14,428 nucleotides of DNA, taken from the NCBI GenBank assembly GCA_016932895.1, contig JAFGCA010000503.1, positions 1-14,428 of the forward strand, given 5' to 3'. The DNA comes from Sedimentisphaerales bacterium (GTDB lineage: Bacteria > Planctomycetota > Phycisphaerae > Sedimentisphaerales > SG8-4). Below the pieces are notes generated by a model. It made no database searches. It saw only the letters and a program-made list of their open reading frames with translations, and was not told the DNA's origin. Of this stretch, positions 1-8,505 are shown piece by piece; within the stretch, counting starts at the first letter, position 1; every line of letters starts with the position of its first letter. The translations under genes and the position numbers were made by a program.

Positions 1-1
1 A

Positions 2-565
2 AACTACTCGGGCGCGGGCAACAACATGAAGTTGAACTGGGCCCAGGAGGAGTTGCGCTCGCTGGACCGGATTCCGCAGTACCGCTATATCATCGACGCC
101 GAGGTGCTGCCTGCGGATCTCAAGGCGACGGCGCGAATCGCCGAGGCCGACGAGCTCTATCTGGAAGCCACCGGCGTGCAGAGACGGGCCGAGCCGCTGC
201 CCCTGCTCAAGGACGACGAGCTGCTCCGGGTGGCGTTGGACCGGTACAGCCAGTTGATCCGGGAGTACCCGACGAGCGACAAGATCGACGATGCGGCCTA
301 CAAGATGGCCGGCATCCACGAGCATTTCAAAGACCATACGATCGCCCTGCTGTACTACCAGCGGGCGTACCAGTGGGATGCGGAGACGCCGTATCCGGCC
401 CGGTTCAAGGCCGCCTTTATCCTGGACAGGAAGCTGCGCCGGCGCGACGAGGCCCTCGAGCTCTACCAGGAAGCCGTGATCAAAGAGGCGCAGTATGACG
501 AGTGGAAGGCATTTGCCCAGCAGCGAATCGAGAATCTGACGAAATCCGACAGCGAACCGCAGTAA
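2..565 (+). CDS. TPR-like repeat protein, 3' part (5' end outside window)
   Basis: The reading frame is open to the left edge of the window (N-Y-S-G-A-G-N-N precedes the first Met at 26), and no Shine-Dalgarno stands before that Met, so the gene very probably begins upstream and the C-terminal ~187 residues are seen here. The protein is helical and charged. The segment from about residue 70 to 155 (counting from the Met at 26) reads as two or three TPR/BamD-like helical pairs: a helix ending R-E-Y-P-T-S-D, then A-A-Y-K-M-A-G-I, then A-L-L-Y-Y-Q-R-A, then A-L-E-L-Y-Q-E-A-V. Such repeats serve protein-protein contacts, and outer-membrane assembly factors or periplasmic scaffolds are typical hosts, but the N-terminus that would show a signal peptide or lipobox is missing. 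The gene ends 35 bases before a strong terminator, so it closes its own transcription unit and is not co-transcribed with tilS. A precise function cannot be assigned. Confidence 0.75.
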   Translation, partial: NYSGAGNNMKLNWAQEELRSLDRIPQYRYIIDAEVLPADLKATARIAEADELYLEATGVQRRAEPLPLLKDDELLRVALDRYSQLIREYPTSDKIDDAAYKMAGIHEHFKDHTIALLYYQRAYQWDAETPYPARFKAAFILDRKLRRRDEALELYQEAVIKEAQYDEWKAFAQQRIENLTKSDSEPQ

Positions 566-600
566 GAATCAGATTCACCTCTCGCACGTACGCAACATCC

Positions 601-634
601 GGGCCTGACGCAGATCGAACGTCGGGCCCTTTTT
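601..634 (+). terminator. Rho-independent terminator after the TPR-like gene
   Basis: GGGCCTGACG (601-610) pairs with CGTCGGGCCC (620-629) over 10 base pairs with one U-G wobble. The 9-base loop is followed immediately by five T (630-634). It lies 35 bases after the stop at 565. This also argues against the in-frame ATG at 636 as the tilS start, because that codon directly abuts the T-run. Confidence 0.9.
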
Positions 635-671
635 CATGGCGGCGGCTGTCGGTCCCTCCGATGACAGGAGA

Positions 672-2135
672 ATGGCGTTGGACGCGTTCGAAAGACAGGT
701 GGCGGACTTCATCAGCCGCAACGCCCTGTTCGCAGGAACACGGCGCGTCTTGCTCGCGATCTCCGGCGGCGCCGATTCCATCGCCCTGCTGCACACCCTG
801 CTGTCGCTGCGAGCGGCCGGGTGCGTGGACGCCGAGTTCGTGTGCGCCCACGTCAATCACCAGTTACGCGGCCGCGCCGCCGAGGAAGATGAAGCCTTCG
901 TCCTCCGGGAAGCCGCGCGGTGCGGACTGCCCGCCGCCGCCGCCCGCGTCGACGTGCGCCGGTGCGCCGAGCGCGACCAGTTGTCCCTGGAGACGACCGC
1001 CCGCCGGTTGCGCTTGCAGCGGCTTGGCGCGATGGCCCGATGTCACGAATGCGCCTGCATCGCGACGGGGCACCAGAAAAACGACAACGCCGAGACGGTC
1101 GTCCACCGCCTCCAACGCGGAACGGGCTTCCGGGGACTCGCGGGCATCTGGCCGGCCCGGCGGTTCGACAACGGACTCACGTTCGCCAGGCCGCTGCTGT
1201 GCGTGCGACGTGACGAGATTGTGACATACCTCAACGCGCGCAAGCTGCAATGGCGCCACGACCACACCAACACCGATCCCGCCTACACCCGCAACCGCAT
1301 CCGGCACCGGCTGCTGCCGGCCCTGCAGCGACAAGCCGGCGGCCCCGTGATTGACGCCCTGTCGGACCTGGCCCTCGCCGCCGGCAAGCTCTTCGGCGAC
1401 ATCGAGCGGCAAGCCGCACGAGCACAGCGCCAGTTGGCGACGCGGGCGGCCGGCCGAAGCGCTCTGGACCCAGGCGGGTTGCTGCGGCTGCCCGTGCCGG
1501 TGGCGGTCGAGCTGGTCCGCCGGGAGCTGGTCTCTTTGGGCTGCCACGAGCGGGACCTGTCGCGGAAGCACTACGCCAGTATACTCGGCCTGGCCCGCGC
1601 GCCGGCAGGCGGAAAGAAGGCGACGCTGCCGGAGGGATTCGTCGCGCAGCGGCAGCGGGACAGAATCATCCTGACGTCCCCGCGGCCCGACGCCGGCAAC
1701 GGCGAAACGGCGCGGGCCTTTGCGCCCGTGTGGTTGCAGATTCCGGGCACGACTCGCTGCCCCCGCGGCACCGTCGAAGCCCGCATACGAGGACGCAACG
1801 AAATCGGGGCGAGCGAAATAGCAGGTGACAAAGGCCCCCTGCGCGAGTATCTTGATTACGATCGCGTGGCGCAGCGCGTCGTCGTGCGGGCCCGCCGCCC
1901 CGGCGACCGGTTCCGGCCCCTGGGGACGACCGGCGAAAAAAAGCTCGGCAAATTCCTCACGGCGGCCCGGGTGCCGCAGGCCGTGCGAAACGATCTTCTC
2001 GTCTTCGACGACGGCGAGAAAATCATCTGGGCCTGTCCCGTCCGCATCAGCGAACGCGTCAAGGTAACCGCCGATACGCGACGAGTCATCGAGTTGAAGG
2101 TCACGGAGTCGCGACAGAGAAAACCGGATAGGTAG
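672..2135 (+). CDS. tilS: tRNA(Ile)-lysidine synthase TilS
   Basis: TilS is the cytoplasmic ATP-dependent enzyme that attaches lysine to C34 of the CAU anticodon of tRNA-Ile, so that it reads AUA and is charged with Ile rather than Met. The N-terminal PP-loop S-G-G-A-D-S lies at residues 31-36. It is followed by family motifs H-V-N-H-Q-L-R-G (~70), L-E-T-T-A-R-R-L-R and T-G-H-Q-K-N-D-N-A-E-T-V with R-G-T-G-F-R-G-L-A-G-I. The C-terminal TilS_C domain is clear: P-G-D-R-F-R-P-L-G, then K-K-L-G-K-F-L, ending I-I-W-A-C-P-V-R-I-S-E-R. About 487 residues is somewhat longer than the E. coli enzyme (about 430). The start is uncertain. ATG 672 follows AGGAG (666-670) with only one base between, which is too close; the in-frame TTG at 678 has ideal 7-base spacing; ATG 636 touches the upstream terminator. 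The essential role suggests chromosomal backbone. Confidence 0.95.
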   Translation: MALDAFERQVADFISRNALFAGTRRVLLAISGGADSIALLHTLLSLRAAGCVDAEFVCAHVNHQLRGRAAEEDEAFVLREAARCGLPAAAARVDVRRCAERDQLSLETTARRLRLQRLGAMARCHECACIATGHQKNDNAETVVHRLQRGTGFRGLAGIWPARRFDNGLTFARPLLCVRRDEIVTYLNARKLQWRHDHTNTDPAYTRNRIRHRLLPALQRQAGGPVIDALSDLALAAGKLFGDIERQAARAQRQLATRAAGRSALDPGGLLRLPVPVAVELVRRELVSLGCHERDLSRKHYASILGLARAPAGGKKATLPEGFVAQRQRDRIILTSPRPDAGNGETARAFAPVWLQIPGTTRCPRGTVEARIRGRNEIGASEIAGDKGPLREYLDYDRVAQRVVVRARRPGDRFRPLGTTGEKKLGKFLTAARVPQAVRNDLLVFDDGEKIIWACPVRISERVKVTADTRRVIELKVTESRQRKPDR

Positions 2136-2212
2136 AGGAGTTTTTCAAGTAAGCCTGATCTTCATTTTGCAGAAGTTCGATGAGTGCAACAACGATTCAG
2201 GAGAGCACAAGT

Positions 2213-3628
2213 ATGAAGAACGCACGTGCGACGCGTCGTGAGCTGCTCAAGGCAGCGGGGGTCGGAATGCTGGGCGCCGTTTTGCCGGCGCGTCTTTTCG
2301 GATCGGCGGCAACGCAGGCGCAGAGCCGCAGGAATCGCCCGAATATCGTATTCATTCTGGCCGACGACTTAGGCTGGGCCGAACTGGGATGCTACGGGAA
2401 CACCTTCAACGAAACACCTCATCTCGACCGGCTGGCGCACGACGGCATGCGCTTCACAAACGCCTACGCGGCCGCCCCGGTCTGCTCGCCCTTCCGCGCG
2501 GCCCTGATGACGGGACAGTACCCCGTGCGGACCGGCATCACCGACTACCTCCGCCCCAACGACCCCAAGCATCTGGCGACGAGCTACGTGACGTTGGCCG
2601 AGATGCTCAAGAAGGCCGGCTACGCTACCGGCGTCATCGGCAAATGGCACCTGACCGGCTACACCAATCACGGGGCCCAGGAAATCGGCCCCGATCAACA
2701 CGGCTTCGACGAGGTGATCGTCTCGGAGAATCGCGGCATCGCCGGCGGAAGTTACTTCTTCCCCTACCACTTCAACCGGGAAATTGAGCAACGGCTGGGC
2801 GGCAAGGAGCACCTCGTGGATCGCTGCAACCTCGAAGCGGTCGAGTTCATCGAGCGACACAAGGCCGAGCCGTTCTTCTTATATCTGAGTCACTACGCCG
2901 TCCATACCCGCCTCAACGGCAAGCCCGAGCTGGTGGCCAAGTACGAGGCCAAGCCCGGCGCGGGCAAAGGATTCAACGCCCGGCGCAACAATCCGCACTT
3001 AGCGGCCCAACTGGAGTGCATCGACCAGGGCGTCGGACAAATCCGCAGGAAGCTGGACGAGCTGGGCCTTTCGGACAACACCATCATCGCTTTCATGGGC
3101 GATAACGGGGGCGAAACGCGCGTCACCTCCAACGCCCCGCTGCGCGCGGGCAAGTCCACACTCTACGAGGGCGGCATCCGCGAGCCCATGCTGGTGTACT
3201 GGCCGAGCGTCACGCAGGCCGGAGGCGTCTGCGACACACCCGTGTGCAACATCGACTTCTATCCCACCTTCGCCGAGGCCGCATCGACACCCGTGGAGCA
3301 GGACGTTGACGGCGTGTCGCTCGTGCCCGTGCTGAAGAACGCCCGGGCCGTGCTGGAGCGGGACACGCTGTACTGGCATTATCCCCTGAAGAAACCGCAC
3401 TTCCTCAGCGGGCGGTCCGCCGGCGCGATACGCAAAGGCGACTGGAAGCTCATCGAGTTCTTCGATCTCGGCAAAGTGGAGCTCTACGACCTCGCCGCCG
3501 ACCCCGGCGAGCAGCACGATCTGGCACCGGACAAGCAGGATAAGAAACAGGAGTTGCTCCAGGCGCTGCGCCACTGGCAACGCCGCGTGGGAGCCAAGTG
3601 GCCGGAAGGCCAGCCGAAGCGCGTCTGA
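2213..3628 (+). CDS. Tat-exported sulfatase (arylsulfatase family, first copy)
   Basis: A 471-residue alkaline-phosphatase-superfamily sulfatase that hydrolyses sulfate esters, probably on external sulfated polysaccharides. The N-terminus carries a twin-arginine signal: T-R-R-E-L-L-K (7-13), a hydrophobic stretch, then A-x-A-type cleavage near 30-37. Visible active-site elements are the metal ligands D51-D52 in I-L-A-D-D-L-G; the sulfatase signature C-S-P-F-R starting at C91, whose Cys would be oxidised to formylglycine by a maturase not in this window; G-K-W-H-L (143-147); the second metal pair G-D-N-G-G (D297, N298); and the lysine in R-A-G-K-S (314). The start at 2213 is chosen because AGGAG (2199-2203) stands 9 bases before it; the in-frame ATG at 2180 has no such site. 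The next gene (PilT-like) follows after 75 bases with no intrinsic terminator. The substrate cannot be read from the sequence. Confidence 0.93.
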   Translation: MKNARATRRELLKAAGVGMLGAVLPARLFGSAATQAQSRRNRPNIVFILADDLGWAELGCYGNTFNETPHLDRLAHDGMRFTNAYAAAPVCSPFRAALMTGQYPVRTGITDYLRPNDPKHLATSYVTLAEMLKKAGYATGVIGKWHLTGYTNHGAQEIGPDQHGFDEVIVSENRGIAGGSYFFPYHFNREIEQRLGGKEHLVDRCNLEAVEFIERHKAEPFFLYLSHYAVHTRLNGKPELVAKYEAKPGAGKGFNARRNNPHLAAQLECIDQGVGQIRRKLDELGLSDNTIIAFMGDNGGETRVTSNAPLRAGKSTLYEGGIREPMLVYWPSVTQAGGVCDTPVCNIDFYPTFAEAASTPVEQDVDGVSLVPVLKNARAVLERDTLYWHYPLKKPHFLSGRSAGAIRKGDWKLIEFFDLGKVELYDLAADPGEQHDLAPDKQDKKQELLQALRHWQRRVGAKWPEGQPKRV

Positions 3629-3703
3629 GTCGTTCCGGACGACCCGCGGCGGCCGTGCCTCCGGCGGGGGAACCCGAAGACACCGATATGACGGAGGGAA
3701 CGA

Positions 3704-4732
3704 ATGGTTGGCAAACTGCAATTGCTCGAACACGCCAAGGCCCAGGGCGCCACGGACATTCACGTCTGCGCCGACGCGCCGATTCTCTTTCGCATCGGCG
3801 GAAAGCTCGTTCCCGTAACCAAGGAGAAGCTCAGTCCGCAGCAGAGCCGGGACATCGCCTTCGAACTGCTCACGGATCGGCAAAGGAAGCTCTTCGAGGA
3901 GCGCCTGGACTACGACCTGATGCTGGCCGAGGAGAACGGGCGGTACCGGATCAACGTCGGGTATTTCGACGGCGAGGTCGGCGTTACCATTCGCATCCTC
4001 CCGACGCGTCCCCAGACGATCGAGGAGCTGTTCCTGCCGCCGACCGTGCGCGACCTGACCGGCCGCACCAAGGGCCTCGTCCTGATCACCGGCGCCACCA
4101 GCCAGGGCAAGACTACCACGATGGCTTCCATGATCAACGAGATCAACGCCACCAGCGAGAAACACATCATCACCATCGAGGACCCGATCGAGTACATTCA
4201 CGCCAACCAGACGGGTGTCGTGCGGCAGCGCGAGATCGGCCGGGACACGCAGAGCTTCCAGACGGGCCTGCGCGCGGCCCTGCGCCAGGACCCCGACGTC
4301 ATTGCCATCGGCGAGATGCGAGACTACGAGACCATCAAGATCGCGCTGACCGCGGCCGAGACCGGCGTGCTGGTCCTCTCGACCCTGCACGTCATCTCCA
4401 TCGACAAGATTCTCGAACGGCTCCTGAGCTATACCCCGGCCAGCGACGAAGGCCAGTTGCGATTCCTGCTGGCCGAGTCTCTGCAAGGCGTGATTCATCA
4501 GGAGCTGGTCCCCACCACCGACGGCAAGCAGAGAGTGGCCTGTGAGATCCTGGTCGTCACCGCCGGCGCCAAGAACATCATCCGGCGCAAAGGCGGCTAC
4601 TTCCTGCGAAGCGTCATCGAAACGGGCAAAAAGCACGGCATGGTCACCATGGAGGAATCCATCAACGGCCTGCTCAAAGACAAGCTCATCACCGAAGGCG
4701 TTGCCGAAAGCGTCCTCGTGAACTATAAGTGA
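3704..4732 (+). CDS. pilT: PilT-like type IV pilus retraction ATPase
   Basis: A 342-residue secretion-type hexameric ATPase of the PilT/PilB family, close to the usual PilT length. PilT powers pilus retraction and twitching from the cytoplasmic side of the membrane. The order of parts fits: N-terminal PAS-like domain (1-100); Walker A G-A-T-S-Q-G-K-T (130-137); Asp box I-I-T-I-E-D-P-I-E (155-163); Walker B with D-P-D-V-I-A-I-G-E-M-R-D (196-207); His box T-L-H-V (227-230); and a C-terminal helical domain with Q-E-L-V-P and G-M-V-T-M-E-E-S. The Walker A differs from the common G-x-T-G-S-G-K-S/T by S-Q in place of G-S, and the AIRNLIRE-type retraction motif appears as A-G-A-K-N-I-I-R-R (287-295). 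The Shine-Dalgarno GGAGGG (3693-3698) is 5 bases before the ATG. No pilin or other pilus gene is nearby; it sits between two sulfatases, probably in one transcript. It could be a paralogue with a different job. Confidence 0.88.
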   Translation: MVGKLQLLEHAKAQGATDIHVCADAPILFRIGGKLVPVTKEKLSPQQSRDIAFELLTDRQRKLFEERLDYDLMLAEENGRYRINVGYFDGEVGVTIRILPTRPQTIEELFLPPTVRDLTGRTKGLVLITGATSQGKTTTMASMINEINATSEKHIITIEDPIEYIHANQTGVVRQREIGRDTQSFQTGLRAALRQDPDVIAIGEMRDYETIKIALTAAETGVLVLSTLHVISIDKILERLLSYTPASDEGQLRFLLAESLQGVIHQELVPTTDGKQRVACEILVVTAGAKNIIRRKGGYFLRSVIETGKKHGMVTMEESINGLLKDKLITEGVAESVLVNYK

Positions 4733-4794
4733 GACGGCCGTACTCGCCGGGCAGCGGGACCGCCAGTACCGATATACACACAAGGAGAAAGCGT

Positions 4795-6198
4795 ATGGCA
4801 GACAGTCGTTGCAGTCGCCGTGAATTCCTGAGAGCCGCTGGTGCCGGCGCCGTCGCGCTCGCGGCACACCGCTTGTGCGAAATCGGCCGGGCGGACGCCA
4901 CCCCCGCGCCACAAAGAAAACCGAACTTCGTCATCATCTTCACCGACGACCAGGGGTACCAGGACGTCGGCTGCTTCGGCTCTCCCAACATTCGGACGCC
5001 GAATCTCGATAGCATGGCGGCCGAGGGTATGCGCTTCACCGATTTTTACTCTGCCGCCTCGATCTGCTCGCCGTCCCGGGCGGCGCTGATGACCGGCTGC
5101 TACCCGCCCCGCGTCGGCATTACCAGAGTCCTGTTTCCCAGGGACAACATCGGGCTGAATCCTCAGGAACACACGATCGCCGATATGCTGAAAGAGCGCG
5201 GCTACGCCACCGCCTGCGTCGGCAAATGGCACCTGGGCCACCTCCCGACCTTCCTGCCCACCAACAACGGCTTCGACTCCTACCTCGGGATTCCCTATTC
5301 CAACGATATGGATGGACTCAAGGGCAAGAACAGGAGCCTCGACCGCGCGTGGACGCACAAGGACTACTCGCCCTGGAACGTCCCGCTCATGCGCAACGAG
5401 GAGGTCATCGAGCGCCCGACGGACCAGACCAAGCTCATCGAACGCTATACGCGGGAAGCGGTCCGGTTCATCCACCGGGAGAAGGACGGGCCGTTTTTCC
5501 TGTACCTGCCCCACACGATGCCGCACATCCCGATGTTCGTCTCGGACGGGTTCTACGTGAAGGACCCGCAGAAGGCGTACCAGGCGACCATCGAGCAGAT
5601 CGACTGGTCGGTGGGAGAGGTCTTCAAGGCCCTGAAAGAAGCGGGTGTGGACGACAATACGCTGGTGATCTTCACCAGCGACAACGGACCGTGGCTTTCC
5701 GTGAAGCACCACGGCGGCTGCGCCCTGCCGCTGCGCGACGGCAAGTTCTCCACCTACGAGGGCGGGATGCGCGAGCCGTGCATTATGCGCTGGCCCGGGA
5801 AAATCCCCGCCGGCCGCGAGTGTCACGAGGTGTCGGCTACCATCGACCTGCTGCCCACCCTCGCTGGTTTGGCGGGCGCCCGCGTGCCAACGGACCGCGT
5901 CATCGACGGCAAGGACATCTGGCCGCTCATGGCAGGCAAGCCCGACGCGAAAACGCCGCACGAGGCCTATTACTACTACCGCGGCACGAGACTCGAAGCG
6001 GTTCGCAGCGGCGCGTGGAAGCTGATGCGCAAAAAGAAACAAATCGAGCTGTATAATCTCGCAGAAGACATCAGCGAAAAACGCAACGTCGCCGCCGAGA
6101 ATCCGCAGATCGTACAGCGCCTGACCGAAATAATGGACACATTCGACAAGGAACTGCAAGCCAACGCGCGACCGCCCGGCAAAGTAACAATGCGGTAG
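4795..6198 (+). CDS. Tat-exported sulfatase (arylsulfatase family, second copy)
   Basis: A 467-residue sulfatase, distinct in sequence from the one at 2213. The twin-arginine signal S-R-R-E-F-L-R-A-A-G (7-16) predicts folded export. Active-site elements are T-D-D-Q-G (metal D51, D52), C-S-P-S-R with the formylglycine Cys again at residue 91, G-K-W-H-L-G (143-148), H-T-M-P-H (240-244), S-D-N-G-P (D296, N297) and R-D-G-K-F (K317). The segment G-I-P-Y-S-N-D-M (165-172) resembles the arylsulfatase A/GALNS-like branch, which hints at a sugar sulfate substrate but does not prove one. The start is fixed by AAGGAG (4782-4787), 7 bases before ATG 4795; the frame is open to 4729 but lacks a site there. 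It is the last gene of the + strand run and its stop is only 7 bases from the stop of the convergent nrdJ. Confidence 0.94.
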   Translation: MADSRCSRREFLRAAGAGAVALAAHRLCEIGRADATPAPQRKPNFVIIFTDDQGYQDVGCFGSPNIRTPNLDSMAAEGMRFTDFYSAASICSPSRAALMTGCYPPRVGITRVLFPRDNIGLNPQEHTIADMLKERGYATACVGKWHLGHLPTFLPTNNGFDSYLGIPYSNDMDGLKGKNRSLDRAWTHKDYSPWNVPLMRNEEVIERPTDQTKLIERYTREAVRFIHREKDGPFFLYLPHTMPHIPMFVSDGFYVKDPQKAYQATIEQIDWSVGEVFKALKEAGVDDNTLVIFTSDNGPWLSVKHHGGCALPLRDGKFSTYEGGMREPCIMRWPGKIPAGRECHEVSATIDLLPTLAGLAGARVPTDRVIDGKDIWPLMAGKPDAKTPHEAYYYYRGTRLEAVRSGAWKLMRKKKQIELYNLAEDISEKRNVAAENPQIVQRLTEIMDTFDKELQANARPPGKVTMR

Positions 6199-6205
6199 CC
6201 TTCGC

Positions 6206-8362
6206 TCAGAAGTCGCAGCCAGCGCCGATGCAGCCGCCGGAGTAGTCGGTGTCGGCGGAGATGAAGTCGTGCAACGAATCGGCGTGCGCCTCGTCCGGCT
6301 CGCTGATGGACAACACCTGATCCGACCGGGAGCCGTAGCGGTAGACCGTGATGCCCTTGCACTTGAGGCGGTGCGCTTCGAGGTAGATGTCACGGACCTC
6401 CTGCACGGTCGCGTCGGAGGGCAGGTTGATCGTCTTCGACACCGCGTTGTCCGTGTACTTCTGGAAAGCCGCCTGGATTTTGAGATGCTGCGAGGGCGTG
6501 ACATCGAAGGCCGTCACGAAGAGCCGCTTCACGTCATTGGGAATGCCGCGGATGTCGCGCAGCGACCGATGCCGCGCGACCTCGGCCAGCAGGTCGCGGC
6601 TGTGGAACCCCCGGTCCCGGGCCACGGTCTCGAACAACGGATGGGTCTCAAAAAGGCGCGTTCCCGAAAGGACGTTGCGTACGAAGCTGACGGCGAACAG
6701 CGGTTCGATGCCGCTGGAGCAGCCCGCAATGATGCTGATGGTGCCCGTCGGCGCGATGGTGTTGACCGTGGCGTTGCGAAGCGACCGGCCCGCCGGAGCG
6801 TGGATCGACCGCTCGAAATTCGGGAAGACGCCTCTCTGCTCCGCCAGAGCCTGCGAGGCCGCCAGGGATTCCTCGTGAACGAAGCGCATCAGCCGGCTCG
6901 CGAACTTGACCGCGTCGTCCGTATCGTACGGAATGCCCAGCCGAATCAGCATGTCGGCAAATCCCATAACGCCCAGGCCGATTTTGCGATTGCCGCGAGT
7001 GGCCGTTTCAATCGGTTCGAGCGGGAACTTGTTCGTCTCGAGCACATCGTCGAGAAAACGCACGCCCGAACAGATCGTCTCCCGCAGCTTGTCCCAATCG
7101 ACGGTAGCCGGACTCGCGCCTTTGCCGCGTTCCTTGTCTGTGACCATCCTTCCCAGGTTGATCGAGCCCAGGACGCAGCTCTCGTTCGGCAGCAAGGGCA
7201 CTTCCCCGCACGGGTTGGTGGCCTCGATTCGGCCGAGTTCGGGCGTGGGATTGTGCCTGTTGACGTGGTCGAGGAAGATCAGTCCGGGATCGCCCGTTCT
7301 CCAGGCCGCGTTGACAATCAGGTCGAAGAGAGCCCGCGCATCGATCGTCCGAGCCTTGCGGCCGGTTCGCGGGCTGACCAGGGCAAACGACCGGCCGGCG
7401 CGGACCGCTCGCATGAATCCGTTCGTAACACCCACCGACAGATTGAAATTCTCAAACGCGCCGCGCTGCGTTTTGGCTTCGACGAAATCGACCACGTCGG
7501 GGTGGTCGCAGCGCAGCACCCCCATGTTGGCCCCCCGCCTCTTGCCACCCTGGACGATCACCTCGGTGGCCTTGTCAAAAACGCTCATGAAGGAGACGGG
7601 GCCGGATGCGCGTCCCTTGGTCGAGCGGACCAGGTCGCCGCGTGGCCGCAGATGGGAAAAGTCGAACCCGGTGCCCCCGCCCGTCTGGTGGATGCGCGCC
7701 ATTGAGGCCAGGGCCTCGAAAATCTCCGTAATCGAATCGGCCACCGGCAAAACAAAACACGCGGCGAGCTGGCCCAGTGGCGTCCCGGCGTTCATCAGGG
7801 TCGGCGAGTTGGGCAGGAATTCCCGCCTCCGCATCATGCGGTAGAAACGCTCCTCCACTTCTGCCGCGGCGGGGCCGGACGCGTAGTTGACCTCCGCCCG
7901 GGCAACGTGATGCGCCACCCTGCGGAACAGCGCGCACGGCGTCTCCGTGATGTGCCGGTCGTCGTCCTTGAGCAAGTATCGCCGGCGCAATACCGCCATC
8001 GTATTGACCGGGAGCTTCAGATCGTCCTTCAACCCGAGAGCCGATTTGGCGAAGCGCACCTCGGATCTCTTTTCCCGATACAGAATATAGCTTTTGGCGA
8101 TGTGACAGTACCCTTCGGCCATCAGGACGCGCTCGACGGCGTCCTGGATATTCTCGATGTGCGGAATGCGCTGACGATACTCCGTCCGGAGCCGGTCGAC
8201 GACGATGCCGGTCAGGCGTGAGGCCACCGCCGCTGCACGGGACTCGTCGGCCAGAACGTCCCCGGCCGCCCGTGCGATGGCACGCTCGATCTTGGAATCG
8301 TCAAACGCAACGGTGGATCCGTCCCTCTTCCTGACCTCCTGCGGACCAGCTTCAGCGGCCAT
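6206..8362 (-). CDS. nrdJ: Adenosylcobalamin-dependent (class II) ribonucleoside-diphosphate reductase
   Basis: Converts ribonucleotides to deoxyribonucleotides in the cytoplasm using a radical generated from vitamin B12 coenzyme, without oxygen. The 718 residues begin with an ATP-cone regulatory domain (about 8-95; V-R-K-R-D-G-S-T-V-A-F). The barrel follows, with the active-site set expected for this class: C202 (L-A-A-C-F-V-L-P), N383-P-C385-G-E387 and C396 (N-E-S-C-V-L-G-S-I-N-L), so the radical Cys, the redox pair and the Asn/Glu are all present. H-Q-T-G-G-G-T-G-F (225-233) and N-T-I-A-P-T-G-T-I-S (534-543) are further family blocks. The C-terminus ends G-G-C-I-G-A-G-C-D-F; C711 and C716 would be the swinging reductant pair. 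The start has GGAGG 8 bases upstream. It follows the methyltransferase gene by 143 bases on the same strand. No cobalamin riboswitch or NrdR box was recognised upstream. Confidence 0.96.
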   Translation of the reverse strand: MAAEAGPQEVRKRDGSTVAFDDSKIERAIARAAGDVLADESRAAAVASRLTGIVVDRLRTEYRQRIPHIENIQDAVERVLMAEGYCHIAKSYILYREKRSEVRFAKSALGLKDDLKLPVNTMAVLRRRYLLKDDDRHITETPCALFRRVAHHVARAEVNYASGPAAAEVEERFYRMMRRREFLPNSPTLMNAGTPLGQLAACFVLPVADSITEIFEALASMARIHQTGGGTGFDFSHLRPRGDLVRSTKGRASGPVSFMSVFDKATEVIVQGGKRRGANMGVLRCDHPDVVDFVEAKTQRGAFENFNLSVGVTNGFMRAVRAGRSFALVSPRTGRKARTIDARALFDLIVNAAWRTGDPGLIFLDHVNRHNPTPELGRIEATNPCGEVPLLPNESCVLGSINLGRMVTDKERGKGASPATVDWDKLRETICSGVRFLDDVLETNKFPLEPIETATRGNRKIGLGVMGFADMLIRLGIPYDTDDAVKFASRLMRFVHEESLAASQALAEQRGVFPNFERSIHAPAGRSLRNATVNTIAPTGTISIIAGCSSGIEPLFAVSFVRNVLSGTRLFETHPLFETVARDRGFHSRDLLAEVARHRSLRDIRGIPNDVKRLFVTAFDVTPSQHLKIQAAFQKYTDNAVSKTINLPSDATVQEVRDIYLEAHRLKCKGITVYRYGSRSDQVLSISEPDEAHADSLHDFISADTDYSGGCIGAGCDF

Positions 8363-8505
8363 GCCCTGTCCCTCCCGTCATCAACTCGGCCGCGCACCGA
8401 AGACCGGCGGTTTCGCCTGCCCTCAATGCGCCGCGCCCTTACGCCGGGCCTCGTTACGCTACGCCGTCCAGAACCAACCCGGCAACACCGCCCGGGCCCG
8501 AGCCA

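Noticed and set aside
3629..3703. Terminator between the first sulfatase and pilT (GTCGT/ACGAC hairpin just after the stop)
   Set aside because: The stem is only 5 base pairs and is followed by a GC-rich stretch without a T-run.
2999..4912. 637-codon open frame on the minus strand opposite the first sulfatase and pilT
   Set aside because: It lies antisense to two genes with complete family motifs; its composition is that of a GC-rich shadow frame and it shows no domain.
4723..6504. 593-codon minus-strand frame opposite the second sulfatase and the end of nrdJ
   Set aside because: Antisense to a clear sulfatase and out of frame with nrdJ; no recognisable motifs.
6269..7705. 478-codon plus-strand frame opposite nrdJ
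   Set aside because: Antisense to a reductase with all catalytic residues; no ribosome site and no family likeness.
8363..8505. Cobalamin riboswitch or NrdR box upstream of the B12-dependent reductase
   Set aside because: Neither the conserved B12-box bases nor the AT-rich NrdR palindrome could be found in this short GC-rich gap.
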